A DNA stretch of 64,000 nt from Streptomyces sp. CB02959 (GCF_002803155.1 NZ_NNBP01000007.1:297592-361591); one strand, 5' to 3'; positions 53,748-63,339 are shown, counted from the first letter of the stretch. Program-made: numbers and translations. Notes: generated by a model not told the origin, from the sequence alone.

Positions 53748-54872
53748 ATGTTTGCGAAGCACGCTCAGGGCCGGATCTCCCGCCAGGCCCACGCCCATGT
53801 ACCGGAAGGCACCTTCGAGGAGCACCACGGCCGTCAGGGATTCGAAGGCGAGGTCTCTCAGCTCTACCACGCCCACCCGGCCACGGACTGGCTGCGGGTG
53901 GAGGGCCCGATCCGGCCGCGGGGCATCCGGCTCACCGACGTTCCCGCCGACGACGAGCGCGACGAGCGGGCCCTCCCGACGTTGCTGATGTTCAACGAGG
54001 ACATCACGGTCTCGGTGTCGAAGCGGATGGCGCCGATGCCGTACTACTTCCGCAACACCGACGGCGACACCCTGTTGCTGGTCCAGTCGGGCAGTGGCGC
54101 TCTCGTCACCGACTACGGCACCCTTGCCTACGGGCCGCTGGAGTACCTGGTGATCCCCAAGGGCACCAACTACCGCACCGTCCCCGACCCCGGCACCGAA
54201 CAGCACATCACCTACGTAGTGGAGACGCGGGAGCCGGTCACGCTCCCCGAGCGGGGCCTGCTGGGACACTTCCTGCCCTTCGACCAGGGCGTCCTCGACG
54301 TTCCCAGGCTCGACGCCGGCATCAGCGTCCCGTCCGCGCAGAACGCGGCTGGCGAGTGGGAGGTGCTCGTCAAGCGAGCCGGCGAGCTGTCGTCGATCTT
54401 CTACGCCTTCGACCCCGCCGATGTGGAAGGCTGGACCGGGACCTTGGCCCCCTTCCGGCTGCGCCTGGCGGACATCCGCCCGCTCACCTGCGAACGTCTC
54501 GAAATGCCGCCGGTGGCGCACGCCACCTTCCAGGCCGGGCAGAACTGGTTCGTCACCATGGCCCCCCGGCCCATGCAGAGCGCGGACGACGCGGACAAGG
54601 CGCAGCCGGCCCATCGCAACGTCGACTACGACGAACTGTTCGTCTTCCTCGGAACCGGCGACGGCGGCCAGGTCGGTCCGCCCGCGGGGCTGGCAAGCGT
54701 CACCCCGGCCGGTATGAATCACGGCCCCGACCAGGTCCGCCAGGCCAACCCGCGCGAGCGGCTGCCGTTCTACGTGTGGAACGTCGACACCGTCCGCCCC
54801 CTGCGTTACACCGAGGCCTTCGAAGCGGTCGAGATCCCTGACTTCGCCCGCCAAGAGAGCTACCGCGGCTGA
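53748..54872 (+). CDS. Homogentisate 1,2-dioxygenase-like protein
   Basis: Cupin-type non-heme iron dioxygenase of 374 residues, related to homogentisate 1,2-dioxygenase, which opens homogentisate to maleylacetoacetate. Iron-ligand regions are visible: His in AHRNVDYDELFVFLG with the nearby Glu, and His in TPAGMNHGPDQV. Other features are FNEDITVSVSKRMAPMPYYF and YLVIPKGTNYR. The ATG at 53748 has GGAGAAAG 7 nt upstream. It is shorter than classical HmgA (about 430), and no companion hppD or fumarylacetoacetase gene lies nearby, so the true substrate may be another aromatic. LysR gene divergent, FMN reductase downstream. Confidence 0.8.
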   Translation: MFAKHAQGRISRQAHAHVPEGTFEEHHGRQGFEGEVSQLYHAHPATDWLRVEGPIRPRGIRLTDVPADDERDERALPTLLMFNEDITVSVSKRMAPMPYYFRNTDGDTLLLVQSGSGALVTDYGTLAYGPLEYLVIPKGTNYRTVPDPGTEQHITYVVETREPVTLPERGLLGHFLPFDQGVLDVPRLDAGISVPSAQNAAGEWEVLVKRAGELSSIFYAFDPADVEGWTGTLAPFRLRLADIRPLTCERLEMPPVAHATFQAGQNWFVTMAPRPMQSADDADKAQPAHRNVDYDELFVFLGTGDGGQVGPPAGLASVTPAGMNHGPDQVRQANPRERLPFYVWNVDTVRPLRYTEAFEAVEIPDFARQESYRG

Positions 54873-54969
54873 CGCCGGCTGTACCCCCCACCGCCGGCCC
54901 CCCGCCCGCATCGCTCCTTCCGCCCAGGCAGGGGGCCGGCCACCACCGAGTTTTGGAGCGCCATCCTTC

Positions 54970-55581
54970 ATGAGCCGTGTTCTGGCCATCTCCGGTTCCC
55001 TGCGAGCCGCCTCCCACCACACCCAGCTCCTCAGCTGCCTGCAGCCGCTGGCCCCCGAAGGCATGCACATCGCACTGTTTCCGGGCCTGGGGGATCTGCC
55101 GCACTTCAGCGAGGACCTGGAGAAGGATCCGCCCCTCCCCGTGCGGGAGTTGTGGCAGGCCATCGCGGAGGCCGACGGGCTGATCATCGCCACTCCCGAG
55201 TACAACGGCGCGATCCCCGGCGTCCTGAAGAACGCACTTGACTGGGCCTCCAGGCCCAGGGGCACAAGCGTCCTGCCCGGACATGCCGCCATGGTCCTCT
55301 CGGCCTCTCCCGGCCTCTTCGGCGGTATCCGCGCTCAGGCGCAACTGCGCGAAATGTTCGCTCTGCTCAACGTCTACGTCGTCGGCGGCCCCCAGGTTGC
55401 CATCCCTGCCGTCCACACCCGCCTCAACCCCACCGCCGAGCCTGAGCAGCGCCTGACCGATCCGATCACCCGCGCCATGCTCACCTCACTACTGCTCGGC
55501 CTGGAAGAAGCCATCGACCACCAGGCCGGACGCCGTCTGGTCAAGCCCCTGCACCACCTGCAGAGCCAGCAAGCCACCTGA
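54970..55581 (+). CDS. NADPH-dependent FMN reductase / quinone reductase
   Basis: Flavodoxin-like reductase of 203 residues. The FMN phosphate loop is LAISGSLRAASHHTQLL, and the isoalloxazine-binding loop is TPEYNGAIPGVLKNALDW. It follows the dioxygenase gene by 97 bp, so it is probably in the same LysR-controlled unit. It may reduce quinones or supply reduced flavin for an aromatic pathway. ATG at 54970 with a GGAG-containing upstream stretch. Confidence 0.9.
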   Translation: MSRVLAISGSLRAASHHTQLLSCLQPLAPEGMHIALFPGLGDLPHFSEDLEKDPPLPVRELWQAIAEADGLIIATPEYNGAIPGVLKNALDWASRPRGTSVLPGHAAMVLSASPGLFGGIRAQAQLREMFALLNVYVVGGPQVAIPAVHTRLNPTAEPEQRLTDPITRAMLTSLLLGLEEAIDHQAGRRLVKPLHHLQSQQAT

Positions 55582-55753
55582 CCCTTCGCGATGCGGGCCG
55601 CCCTCTGGTGCCGCAGCTGCCGGCGTTCAACAACGCGTCGACCGGCTGATCATCTCCCTACAGAGGGCCGTGCTGTTCGTCGTCGACCCAATCGACACCC
55701 GGGCGCCACCGGCAGGCATCCCATGATCGCCGGACGCACTGCCTGGCCTCGCC

Positions 55754-56155
55754 CTACAAGGCGTTGTCCAGCGTCAGGGTGAGCTCGGCGATCCGCCACC
55801 CGCCGTCGGACCGGCGCAGGCCGAACGTGTAGACCCCGGTCGAGATCGTCTGGATGCTCTCGCCGGTGTTCCTCGTCTGCACCAGATAGGCCCGCACCTC
55901 AGCGGTGGCGGCGTCCGCCGTCGTGACCACGACATTGCCCAGGTGGTGCCGCACCCTTCCGGTCTGGGCCGTGTGCCCGTCACGGATGAAGTCGAGCACC
56001 GCCGTGCGTCCGGCGACCGGGCCGAGCACTCCCTGCCTGGGCATCGTGAAGGTCCAGGTGGTGTCTTCGGTCAGGACCGCTTCCAGCTCAGGCACATTCA
56101 GCTCGTCCAGGGCGTGGGCGTAGCTCGCCACCGCCTGCTGGAGTTCGGCGATCAC
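55754..56155 (-). CDS. SnoaL/NTF2-like small protein
   Basis: A 133-residue alpha+beta cone-fold protein: ELQQAVASYAHALDELNVPE, then VLTEDTTWTFTMPRQGVLGP and a C-terminal RRSDGGWRIAELTLTL. This is the nuclear-transport-factor-2-like pattern shared by isomerases, hydrolases and binding proteins. The GTG at 56155 overlaps the MDR reductase stop by 4 nt, so the two are co-translated. Catalytic function cannot be assigned. Confidence 0.85.
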   Translation of the reverse strand: MIAELQQAVASYAHALDELNVPELEAVLTEDTTWTFTMPRQGVLGPVAGRTAVLDFIRDGHTAQTGRVRHHLGNVVVTTADAATAEVRAYLVQTRNTGESIQTISTGVYTFGLRRSDGGWRIAELTLTLDNAL

Positions 56156-57150
56156 GAGACCACCGTCAGCACGATCTTGCCGTGGATGTGGCCCTGCGCG
56201 GCCCGCGTGTGTGCGCTTCCCGCCTCGGGCAGCGAGTAGGTGCTGTCCACCCCGACCTGGAGCCGACCCTCGTCGAACAGGCGCCCGATCTCGGCGAGCT
56301 GGGGGCCGTTGGAACGCACCTGAATGTTCGAGACTGTGATGCCCAGACGCGCCGTCTCTTCCGGGTCGTACTGGGCGAAGAACACCGGAAGCATGGTGCC
56401 GCCGCGTTTGAGCACAGTCAGGAAGCGTGAGCTGTCCGAGCCACCGACGGTGTCGATCACCAGGTCGACGCCGCTGACCACGTCCGCAGCCTGCGTCGTG
56501 GTGTAGTCGATGAATTCATCGGCGCCGAGCTTGCGCAGGAACTGCTCGTGCCGGCCCGAGGCCACCGCGATGACGTGTGCCCCCTTCCATTTCGCCAGCT
56601 GCACCGCGAAGTGGCCCACTCCACCGGCTGCCCCGTTGACCAGCACGGTCATTCCTGGCGTGATCGGCACCGGCTGGTGCACCTGGCCGGTGAAAGGAGA
56701 CGGCACGTCGTGGCCGAGATCAACCAGGTACTGCCAGGCCGTCAGCACGGCCATCGGCGCACCAGCCGCCTGTACGTGGTCGATACCGGCCGGCTTGTGA
56801 GCCAGGTCCGAAGCCGGCGCGGCCACGTACTCGGCGTACGTCCGGCCGTCGAATCCGGGGAACCGCAGCATGCCGAAGACCTCGTCACCAACGGTGAACC
56901 CCAGCACGTCCGGAGCGACCGCCTGGACCACGCCCGGCATGTCCGTTCCAGGGATCAGGGGGAACTCCAGGGCCGGCCTCATCTCGGCCGGCATGACCTT
57001 CATCCCCTCACGCAGGTACCGGTCCGGCGGGTTGATGCCCACCGCGTGCACCCGGACGAGCACCTCGTCCGGGCCGATCTCGGGAACCGGCACCTCGTCG
57101 TACTGCAGAACTTCCGGCCCGCCCGCTTCGTGGAACTGGATCGCCTTCAT
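56152..57150 (-). CDS. Zinc-independent MDR family NADPH:quinone-type reductase
   Basis: Medium-chain reductase of 332 residues. The N-terminal GroES-like domain (AIQFHEAGGPEVLQYDEVPV, PGTDMPGVV) lacks zinc-ligand cysteines. The Rossmann domain has VLVNGAAGGVGHFAVQLAKW. This fits quinone oxidoreductase/crotonyl-type enzymes. ATG 57150 is used; a GTG directly before it is equivalent. It leads a two-gene unit with the SnoaL-like protein and is divergent from a LysR gene 122 bp away, its probable regulator. Confidence 0.9.
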   Translation of the reverse strand: MKAIQFHEAGGPEVLQYDEVPVPEIGPDEVLVRVHAVGINPPDRYLREGMKVMPAEMRPALEFPLIPGTDMPGVVQAVAPDVLGFTVGDEVFGMLRFPGFDGRTYAEYVAAPASDLAHKPAGIDHVQAAGAPMAVLTAWQYLVDLGHDVPSPFTGQVHQPVPITPGMTVLVNGAAGGVGHFAVQLAKWKGAHVIAVASGRHEQFLRKLGADEFIDYTTTQAADVVSGVDLVIDTVGGSDSSRFLTVLKRGGTMLPVFFAQYDPEETARLGITVSNIQVRSNGPQLAEIGRLFDEGRLQVGVDSTYSLPEAGSAHTRAAQGHIHGKIVLTVVS

Positions 57151-57272
57151 CACGCCTGTCGCTTTCTCGGGGAAACGTTGCTCCTTCAGTCAAGGCCCAG
57201 GACGGCATGGCCGTCCAAGACCGGTTCGGCAACCTGGTCATTCCGAAACGGCATGACGCGTACGCTGCAAGG

Positions 57273-58148
57273 GTGAACGATCCCGGACAGGACCTGGAAC
57301 TGCGGCTGGTGCGCTACTTCACCGTGGTGGCGGCGCACCAGCACTTCGGCCGGGCCGCCGCCGAATTGCACGTGGCCCAGCCGGCGCTGAGCCGCCAGAT
57401 CCAACGGCTCGAGAAATATCTCGGCACACGACTGCTGGACCGCATTCCCCAGGGCACCCGGCTCACTCCGGCCGGCCAGACGTTCCTTCCCCGGGCCCAA
57501 GCCCTGCTGCAGGCCGCCCACCAGGCCGAGCTGGCCGTGCGTGAACAAGCCCAGACCGAACGAATCGCCATCGGCTACGTCGAAGACCTGGTGATCACTC
57601 CCGCCGTACGGGAACTGCGCCGCCGTTACCCGGACGCCGAGATCGCCACCCGGTACCTGAGCTGCCGCGACGTCGGGGCGCTGTCCGACAAGCGCGTCGA
57701 CGCCCTCATCGCGCGAGCCCCACTGCCGCTCGCCGCCGACGACGTGTTCACCACCCCGCTGTACGAGGAGCCCCGGATGCTCGTGGTCCCGCGCGGCCAT
57801 CCCTTGGCCGACCGCGCGTCGGTGACCGCGGAAGAACTGGCCGGCGAAGAGGCGGCGCCGTGCGCGTTCGAGACCGCAGACTGGACTTCCTACCGAATCC
57901 TCGGGGCCGGCGTGCCGCCGATCGAGAGCTACGAGGACAAGCTCGAACTCGTCGCGAGTGGCGAGGCGATCGCAGTGCTACCGGTCGGCGATCGGCGTAG
58001 CTCACTGCGTCCCGACCTCGTCACCGTCCCGATCGAGGGCGCTCCCCCCAGCCAGGTCGTCCTGGTCAGCCGCAAGGGCGACCCGAATCCGATGGTCAGG
58101 AATCTCCGGCTGGCTGCCAAGGCCGTCCTGACCGCCCCGCCATCCTGA
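57273..58148 (+). CDS. LysR-family transcriptional regulator
   Basis: A 291-residue regulator: winged helix LRLVRYFTVVAAHQHFGRAA, then QPALSRQIQRLEKYLGTRLL, and an effector domain. The GTG at 57273 starts VNDPGQDLEL. TACGCT lies 7 nt upstream as a possible -10 box, so the message may be leaderless. It is divergent from the MDR reductase/SnoaL pair, the likely target. The 122-bp intergenic gap should hold shared regulation. Confidence 0.9.
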   Translation: MNDPGQDLELRLVRYFTVVAAHQHFGRAAAELHVAQPALSRQIQRLEKYLGTRLLDRIPQGTRLTPAGQTFLPRAQALLQAAHQAELAVREQAQTERIAIGYVEDLVITPAVRELRRRYPDAEIATRYLSCRDVGALSDKRVDALIARAPLPLAADDVFTTPLYEEPRMLVVPRGHPLADRASVTAEELAGEEAAPCAFETADWTSYRILGAGVPPIESYEDKLELVASGEAIAVLPVGDRRSSLRPDLVTVPIEGAPPSQVVLVSRKGDPNPMVRNLRLAAKAVLTAPPS

Positions 58149-58289
58149 CCGGGATCAGGACGGCGATGGCCATGGGCGGTAGGTCTAACGGGGCGTCCAT
58201 GATGGCGGTGTTCCTAGCTGCGCGGGCGGGCAGACCGCGGTGTCTCAGGATGTCAGCGACACCGAGGGGCGGTTGATGTCCGAAGCAGA

Positions 58290-58622
58290 TGGGACAGCCC
58301 TTGACCGCTTCCACCGCATCGTCACCGTGGTGGAAGATCTCCACCGAGGGAATCGCCTTCGGCACCGGGGCCGGCTGGAGCTTCATCCAGGTGACCACTC
58401 CGAAGTTGGACCCGGCTCCCCGCAACGCCCACATGGGCTCTGGATGGGTCTGGTCGTCGGCCCGCACGATGGTTCCGTCGGCGAGGACCAGCTCAGCCGC
58501 GAGAAGGCTGTCGCAGGCATAGCCCATCAGCGGTGAGAGGTATCCCATTCCCTCGTGCAACAGGGCGCCGCCCAGCCCGGTTCCCGACAGGATGCCGGTG
58601 ACGGCGCCGAGGCCGTGCGCGG
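58290..58622 (-). pseudogene. Fragment of FAD-linked (PCMH-type) oxidoreductase
   Basis: Minus strand: VTGILSGTGLGGALLHEGMG, then SLLAAELVLADGTIVRADDQ and LRGAGSNFGVVTWMKLQ. This is the second half of a FAD-binding PCMH domain. The upstream flavin-attachment part and the C-terminal BBE region are missing. Confidence 0.7.
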
Positions 58623-58779
58623 GCGGCGAAACCGGCCGGGTGCCGACCGTCGCAGCGCACGGACAGCCCCAAGCCCTGCTCCCGCGCTGGATTTCGATCC
58701 TTCGATGTGACGTCGGGCGGAGATGGACGAATCGCGAGACAAAAGGCTGTCTCGTAATGCAGGTGGGCTTCCCTTCATC

Positions 58780-58935
58780 GCCTGACGAGGCACACCTGCG
58801 GCGCCGCCGACGTCGTGGGCTCCCGCTGGTCGGTGCGCGACGGTCCGACCTCGGTGATGATGGCGGTCTTCCACCACCACCCCATCGCCGGCGGATTGGC
58901 CCCGCCCGACGCACTGCGCGCCGCCCAGCAGTTCA
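58780..58935 (+). pseudogene. C-terminal fragment of a CHAT-domain protein
   Basis: The plus strand reads [20 protein letters not shown], then [20 protein letters not shown] and RAAQ, the typical end of caspase-like CHAT domains (GA..V.GS.W.V.D..T...M..FH). The catalytic His/Cys region is absent, so it is a remnant. Confidence 0.5.
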
Positions 58936-59149
58936 GGCGGCATGTTGTTGGTATCGCGGAGGACGCCGCCCTCTCACACGCCAACGACGCCGCTCTGTTC
59001 GCCGACGAGACCGACCCCGTCACGGGAGAGGCTCTCGACAACTTCCCGCAAGCCTTCAGCCACATCGATCTCATCAACGCCGCCCATGCCATCCGCGATG
59101 CCGGGCAGCAGCCCCCACCGCAAGGAGCCGAGCACCAGTCCCCGGCATG
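58936..59149 (+). pseudogene. GH15 glucoamylase-like C-terminal fragment
   Basis: Continuing in the same frame: [20 protein letters not shown], then [20 protein letters not shown] and stop. This is the ending of GH15 proteins. It is fused in frame to the CHAT remnant, which indicates a recombination junction near 58935. Confidence 0.5.
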
Positions 59150-59235
59150 AATCGGCGACTTCCGCATGTACGCCGTCAGGGAGAGACCAGCGTGGATGAC
59201 TCATCCTGCGCGCCCCTCTCCCTACAGTGAGCGGC

Positions 59236-59829
59236 ATGCGAGGACTGCCACCTCTGGCGATCGCAGTGGCCACGGCGGCACTGCTGACGTGCGCTGCCTG
59301 CTCCGGCACCTCAGGGCCTGCCTCCGGTGCACACACGTCCGCCAAGGCCACCACGCGCACCACCACTGCGGCTGCCGGCCCGTTCGCCCTCACCCGGGGG
59401 CAGGGCTTCGACCGCTCCGGAGCGTTCACCTCACTCATGACCTGCGACGATCCAAGGGACTACTCGCCGGGCCTGAACTTCGCGAACGTGCCGACCGGAA
59501 CGGCCGAACTCGCCCTGACCATGGTCGACCTCGATATCCACAAGATTCACTGGCTCCAGCTCGGCATCCCCGCACGTGCCCACGGCATCAGCGCCCACCA
59601 CCTCCTTCCCGGTGCTCGTGAGGCACTCAACGACTTCGGAGAAGCCACCTATGACGGCCCGTGCCCACCCCGCGGCAGCACCCACAGGTACCAGCTGACG
59701 CTTTACGCGCTCCGCGAGCCGATGCCGACAGCCTTCGGCGGCAGCACGCCGCCTGCCCGGACCCTGCAGGAGATCAAACGGCGCGCATTCGCCTCGGCGG
59801 TGCTCGTGGCCCCGTACACACGCCACTGA
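59236..59829 (+). CDS. PEBP/YbhB-like secreted lipoprotein
   Basis: A 197-residue protein with a lipoprotein signal (hydrophobic 6-20, lipobox LTCAAC with C22) and a Thr/Ala-rich linker. The PEBP-like domain has TCDDPRDYSPGLNF, TMVDLDIHKIHW, and the late motif YDGPCPPRGSTHRYQLTLYA, diagnostic for phosphatidylethanolamine-binding-like proteins. Start ATG 59236; TACAGT at 59223-59228 could be a -10 box, making the message leaderless. GTG 59227 is an alternative. It stands alone; ligand unknown. Confidence 0.85.
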   Translation: MRGLPPLAIAVATAALLTCAACSGTSGPASGAHTSAKATTRTTTAAAGPFALTRGQGFDRSGAFTSLMTCDDPRDYSPGLNFANVPTGTAELALTMVDLDIHKIHWLQLGIPARAHGISAHHLLPGAREALNDFGEATYDGPCPPRGSTHRYQLTLYALREPMPTAFGGSTPPARTLQEIKRRAFASAVLVAPYTRH

Positions 59830-60149
59830 CGCAAGCCCCGATCGCCGTCGACCGAACCGTTGCAGTAGGAAGCCCTGGAAGACGCGGGTGACGACACTGG
59901 CCTCCGCGACCTCAGGACCTCAGCCTTTGCTTTGGATTCCACTGTTCGACGGGGCGGTCGCCCCAGAGGTGTGGCACGAGGATGGTCGCGAGGCGGAGTG
60001 CGGCCTGGTAGGCGATCGCGATCCGTAGGTCGTCGGCAAGATGCAGAACCCAGACCATCGACGCTTCCGGGTGTCGAGAATGCGGCACCGGCTCCGTCCC
60101 AGGGGTACCAGTAGCCGGAACGGACTGCGCGACGAAGCAGGGGCACCCC
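59830..60149. other. Intergenic region
   Basis: About 320 bp. On the minus strand 59935-60035 reads LADDLRIAIAYQAALRLATI, a short helical piece that may be a gene remnant, but it lacks context. The right end has AGGGG before the VOC gene start. Confidence 0.4.
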
Positions 60150-60590
60150 GTGGCGATTCAACGGATGGACAACGTAGGCGTCGTCGTCGACGACCTGGAG
60201 GCTGCCATCGCCTTCTTCACCGAGCTCGGCATGGAGCTGGAAGGCGAAGCGCAGATCGAGGGAATCTGGGCAGACCAGACGGTCGGCCTCGACGGGGTCC
60301 GCAGCGCCATCGCGATGATGCGCACCCCGGACGGCCACGGCAAGCTGGAGCTGACGAAGTTCCATGCCCCCGCGGCGATCACTGCCGGATCGCTCAACCC
60401 GCCACCCAACACTCTGGGCCTGCACCGTGTCATGTTCGCCGTCGACGACATCGACGACACGATCACCCGCCTGCGCCGCCATGGTGCCGAACTCCTCGGC
60501 GAGGTGGCGCAGTACGAGAACATCTACCGACTCTGCAACCTCCGCGGCCCCGCGGGGATCATCGTCGCTCTGGCTGAACGGATCGGCTAG
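60150..60590 (+). CDS. VOC (glyoxalase/bleomycin-resistance fold) protein
   Basis: A 146-residue metal-dependent-type fold protein with two beta-alpha-beta-beta-beta units: NVGVVVDDLEAAIAFFTELG at the start and HRVMFAVDDIDDTITRLRRH in the second half. Candidate metal residues are in LELTKFH and the second-unit His. GTG 60150 with AGGGG about 6 nt upstream. Stand-alone gene; members act as isomerases, dioxygenases or resistance-binding proteins, so no specific function is assigned. Confidence 0.9.
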   Translation: MAIQRMDNVGVVVDDLEAAIAFFTELGMELEGEAQIEGIWADQTVGLDGVRSAIAMMRTPDGHGKLELTKFHAPAAITAGSLNPPPNTLGLHRVMFAVDDIDDTITRLRRHGAELLGEVAQYENIYRLCNLRGPAGIIVALAERIG

Positions 60591-60643
60591 GTTCGGTCTC
60601 ATGGGTTGATTGGTGACGGGTGCCAGGGTGAGGGGGTATCCCG

Positions 60644-61648
60644 TCAGATGCGGACGACCATCTTTCCGGTGTTCCGGCCGTCCATCAGGCCGAGGAAGGC
60701 GTTCACCGCGCTGCCGATGCCGTCCTCGACGGTCTCCCGGAAGATGATCCGGCCATCAACCAGCCAGTTGCTCATCTCGTGGACGAAGTGGGACTGGAGG
60801 GCCGCGTGATCGCCCACCTCGAAGCCGCGCAGGGTGAGCCGCTTCTTCACCAGTTCGATCAAGTTGCGTGGACCGGACGGCGGGTCGGTGAGGTTGTAGC
60901 CGGAGATGGCACCGCACAGTGCAGCCCGGCCGTGCGAGTTGAGTGCGTCGATGGCGGCTTCCAGATGGTCGCCTCCCACATTGTCGAAGTACACCTCTAT
61001 GCCGGCCGGGGCGGCCTGCGCGAGTTGCTCGTGCAGACGGCCGTTCTTGTAGTTGAAGGCGGTGGTGAAGCCGAGTTCGCCGGTCAGATACTTCACCTTC
61101 GCTTCGGAGCCGGCGCTGCCGATCACCGCCTTCGCCCCGCGTAGCCGGGCGATCTGCCCGGCCAGGCTGCCCACTGCGCCGGCTGCTCCGGAGACGAACA
61201 CGGTCTCGCCCTCGCGCAGCCCGGCAATCTCCACCAGCCCGACGTAGGCGCTCAGTCCGGGCATACCCAGCACGCCGAGAAACGCGGAGTCCGGTACCCC
61301 CTCGACTCGCTGCAGCCTGGTGAAGCACCTGGCGTCGGCGACCGCGGCGGTGCGCCAGCCGAGGTCGCTGAGCACCAGGTCACCCGGGGCCAGGCCGGGC
61401 ACCCGCGACTCGACAACTTCGCCGACGGCCCCACCCGTCATCGGCCGGCCCAGCTGGTAGGACGGGATGCCGGACCCCGCGCCCATCAGAGCCCGCATAT
61501 ACGGGTCCATCGAGAGGAATGTGTTGCGGACCAGTGCTTGGTTGTCGCCGGGCGACGGCAACGCCCGTTCCACCAGGCGGAAGTCCTGTTCGGCAGGCCG
61601 TCCCACGGGGCGAGCAACCAGATGCCATTCCTGCGCAGTGCCTGTCAT
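60644..61648 (-). CDS. NADP-dependent MDR oxidoreductase (PTGR/CurA-like)
   Basis: A 334-residue double-bond reductase. N-terminal VRNTFLSMDPYMRALMG and Rossmann VFVSGAAGAVGSLAGQIARL followed by VEVYFDNVGGDHLEAAI-type sequence (here EVYFDNVGGDHLEAAIDALN) mark the leukotriene-B4 dehydrogenase/CurA group. It lacks zinc ligands. The ATG at 61648 has GGAAGGA upstream. It is convergent with the VOC gene, 53 bp apart. It reduces enones such as lipid-derived aldehydes or curcumin-like compounds in relatives. Confidence 0.92.
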   Translation of the reverse strand: MTGTAQEWHLVARPVGRPAEQDFRLVERALPSPGDNQALVRNTFLSMDPYMRALMGAGSGIPSYQLGRPMTGGAVGEVVESRVPGLAPGDLVLSDLGWRTAAVADARCFTRLQRVEGVPDSAFLGVLGMPGLSAYVGLVEIAGLREGETVFVSGAAGAVGSLAGQIARLRGAKAVIGSAGSEAKVKYLTGELGFTTAFNYKNGRLHEQLAQAAPAGIEVYFDNVGGDHLEAAIDALNSHGRAALCGAISGYNLTDPPSGPRNLIELVKKRLTLRGFEVGDHAALQSHFVHEMSNWLVDGRIIFRETVEDGIGSAVNAFLGLMDGRNTGKMVVRI

Positions 61649-62184
61649 CAACCGTCTTCCTTCCGTACGTGCGGGAAATGGTGCTGTCTTCTTCATGGAG
61701 CAACATGCGGCCCGTCGCAGCGCGCCGCATAGGGGAACGGACCAGTTGGTGCTTCACCGTGCCCGTCGACACGGTCGTGGCGTGGGCCCGGCCCGAGCGC
61801 GAACCCCAACCACCCCGTCGCCTTGCCACATTGGCAGTGCCCGCGTGCAGGCGGACCACGCTGTCACAGTTGCCTGTCAACGCTCGGTTGGGCTGCGGTG
61901 CCAAGGGGCATCGGGAGCGGACCGTTCTCCGACATGTCCGGGCACCGCGCCGTCCTCATCCAGCAGGGCACCCTCGCCTACCCGCGCCACGTCACTGGCA
62001 CCGCACCGTTCACACCGACGGGGAAACGGCGCAGGTGGCCCTCGCTGGTGGTTCCAAGAGGCTCGCTGACGAGCCGACGACCGTCACAAAGCGCAACACC
62101 AGAGGACGGGTAGCCAGAGGCGGCCGCGTCGCGCCAACTGGGTCTTCAGGGTGGATGGATGAGGTCACGGGATGAACCTGAAGC
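61649..62184. other. Intergenic region without recognised gene
   Basis: About 535 bp between the MDR gene and an IS5 fragment. No frame has convincing composition; plus-strand codons around 61930-62030 (SGHRAVLIQQGTLAYPRHV) may be a decayed piece. Nothing else seen. Confidence 0.4.
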
Positions 62185-62432
62185 GTGTTGCAGAAGGTGG
62201 TGATCCGCACGAACCTCACTATGCGGCAGCTCGCGCCGTTGTTCGGCTGCTCGCCGGCGACGGTCTGCCGAGTCATTCAGCGGCTGCGATCGCTGCTTGC
62301 GATCGAGCCGGCCGCTCGTCCGGCCGACGCGGTCGAGCGACTGTGGATCGTGGACGGCACCCTGATCCCGGTCCGCGACGGGAAGGCCGGGGTGTCCTCA
62401 CGCAACTACCGGTTCTCGGCGGACTCGCCGTT
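62185..62432 (+). mobile_element. IS5-family (DDE_4) transposase N-terminal fragment
   Basis: Reads VVIRTNLTMRQLAPLFGCSP, then ATVCRVIQRLRSLLAIEP and ERLWIVDGTLIPVRD with the first catalytic Asp, then KAGVSSRNYRFSAD. The frame becomes unrelated after about 62432, so the remaining catalytic region is lost. Confidence 0.8.
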
Positions 62433-62685
62433 CGCAGCACTCCACCAACCGGTGTCAGCCGTGCGCAGGTTCGGCCAGTGTGTCGGCGGTGGCGGGGCGA
62501 ACTGGTGATTCGGTTGGGATTCGCCATGGGCCTGGCGCCAGTGCGGTAGCGGAGTACTGCCGCCGGGCCCGCCCGTCTTGGCCCTCTTCCGGATGCCGGT
62601 GTCCTCGTTTTCGCAGGAGCCGGGCCCCATCGGCGCTGTACGTTCATCCAGCACACTGGTAACCGCTGCCGAAGGACACACCCTC

Positions 62686-63339
62686 GTGAGTGATCAGACC
62701 GGGATCGCCTGGATAGGTGCACACAGCACCATGGACAGGGACAGCAGCCTGCCGGGGATGCGCGGTGGGATCTCGCTGACCTGCGCCCGTGGCATCGATC
62801 AGGACGAATTCCTGATCAACCTGGGCGCCGACCTGGACGAGCTCGCCGAACGGACCCCGTACAGGGATCTCGCCGCGCCGATGGGCGGACGTCCGGCCCG
62901 CACCAACTACGCGATGTACGGAACGTGTGGGGAGTGGGTGTATGTGCTGGAGGACTGGGGGATGTCGACGTGGTCGACCGGCTTCCACGAGGTCGAGTCG
63001 ATGTGGCCGGGGCCGGGGGAGGAGATCATCTGCGTGACGATGAACTGGTGGAGCCCTCCGTGCATGACCCTCCACGTGCCGGGCGACGAACGCGTCCTGC
63101 GTGCCGAGTTCGGAGCGGACACCGGCGAGGGGTCCGCCCTGGATGCGGCGCTGCGTGAAGCGGGCGCGTTGATCGGGCCCAGGCCGGACAGCGCCGCGGC
63201 GGAGGCGGAGTACGAGGAGCGTAGGGAGCTGCTTCCTACGGCGGTGTTCACCGCGGTCGGCGCCTACTGCGGGCTGACGATCGACCAGGCCGCAGTGGAG
63301 GCCGGCGACCTCCCAGCGGTCTTGATCCCCATGGTCTGA
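62686..63339 (+). CDS. DUF6461-family protein
   Basis: A 217-residue cytoplasmic protein with GISLTCARGIDQDEFLINLG, the aromatic central strand GEWVYVLEDWGMSTWS, and VTMNWWSPPCMTLHVPGD, matching the actinobacterial DUF6461 family. GTG 62686 is chosen since the preceding codons belong to unrelated sequence. No neighbour suggests a role. Ends before a strong terminator. Confidence 0.75.
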   Translation: MSDQTGIAWIGAHSTMDRDSSLPGMRGGISLTCARGIDQDEFLINLGADLDELAERTPYRDLAAPMGGRPARTNYAMYGTCGEWVYVLEDWGMSTWSTGFHEVESMWPGPGEEIICVTMNWWSPPCMTLHVPGDERVLRAEFGADTGEGSALDAALREAGALIGPRPDSAAAEAEYEERRELLPTAVFTAVGAYCGLTIDQAAVEAGDLPAVLIPMV

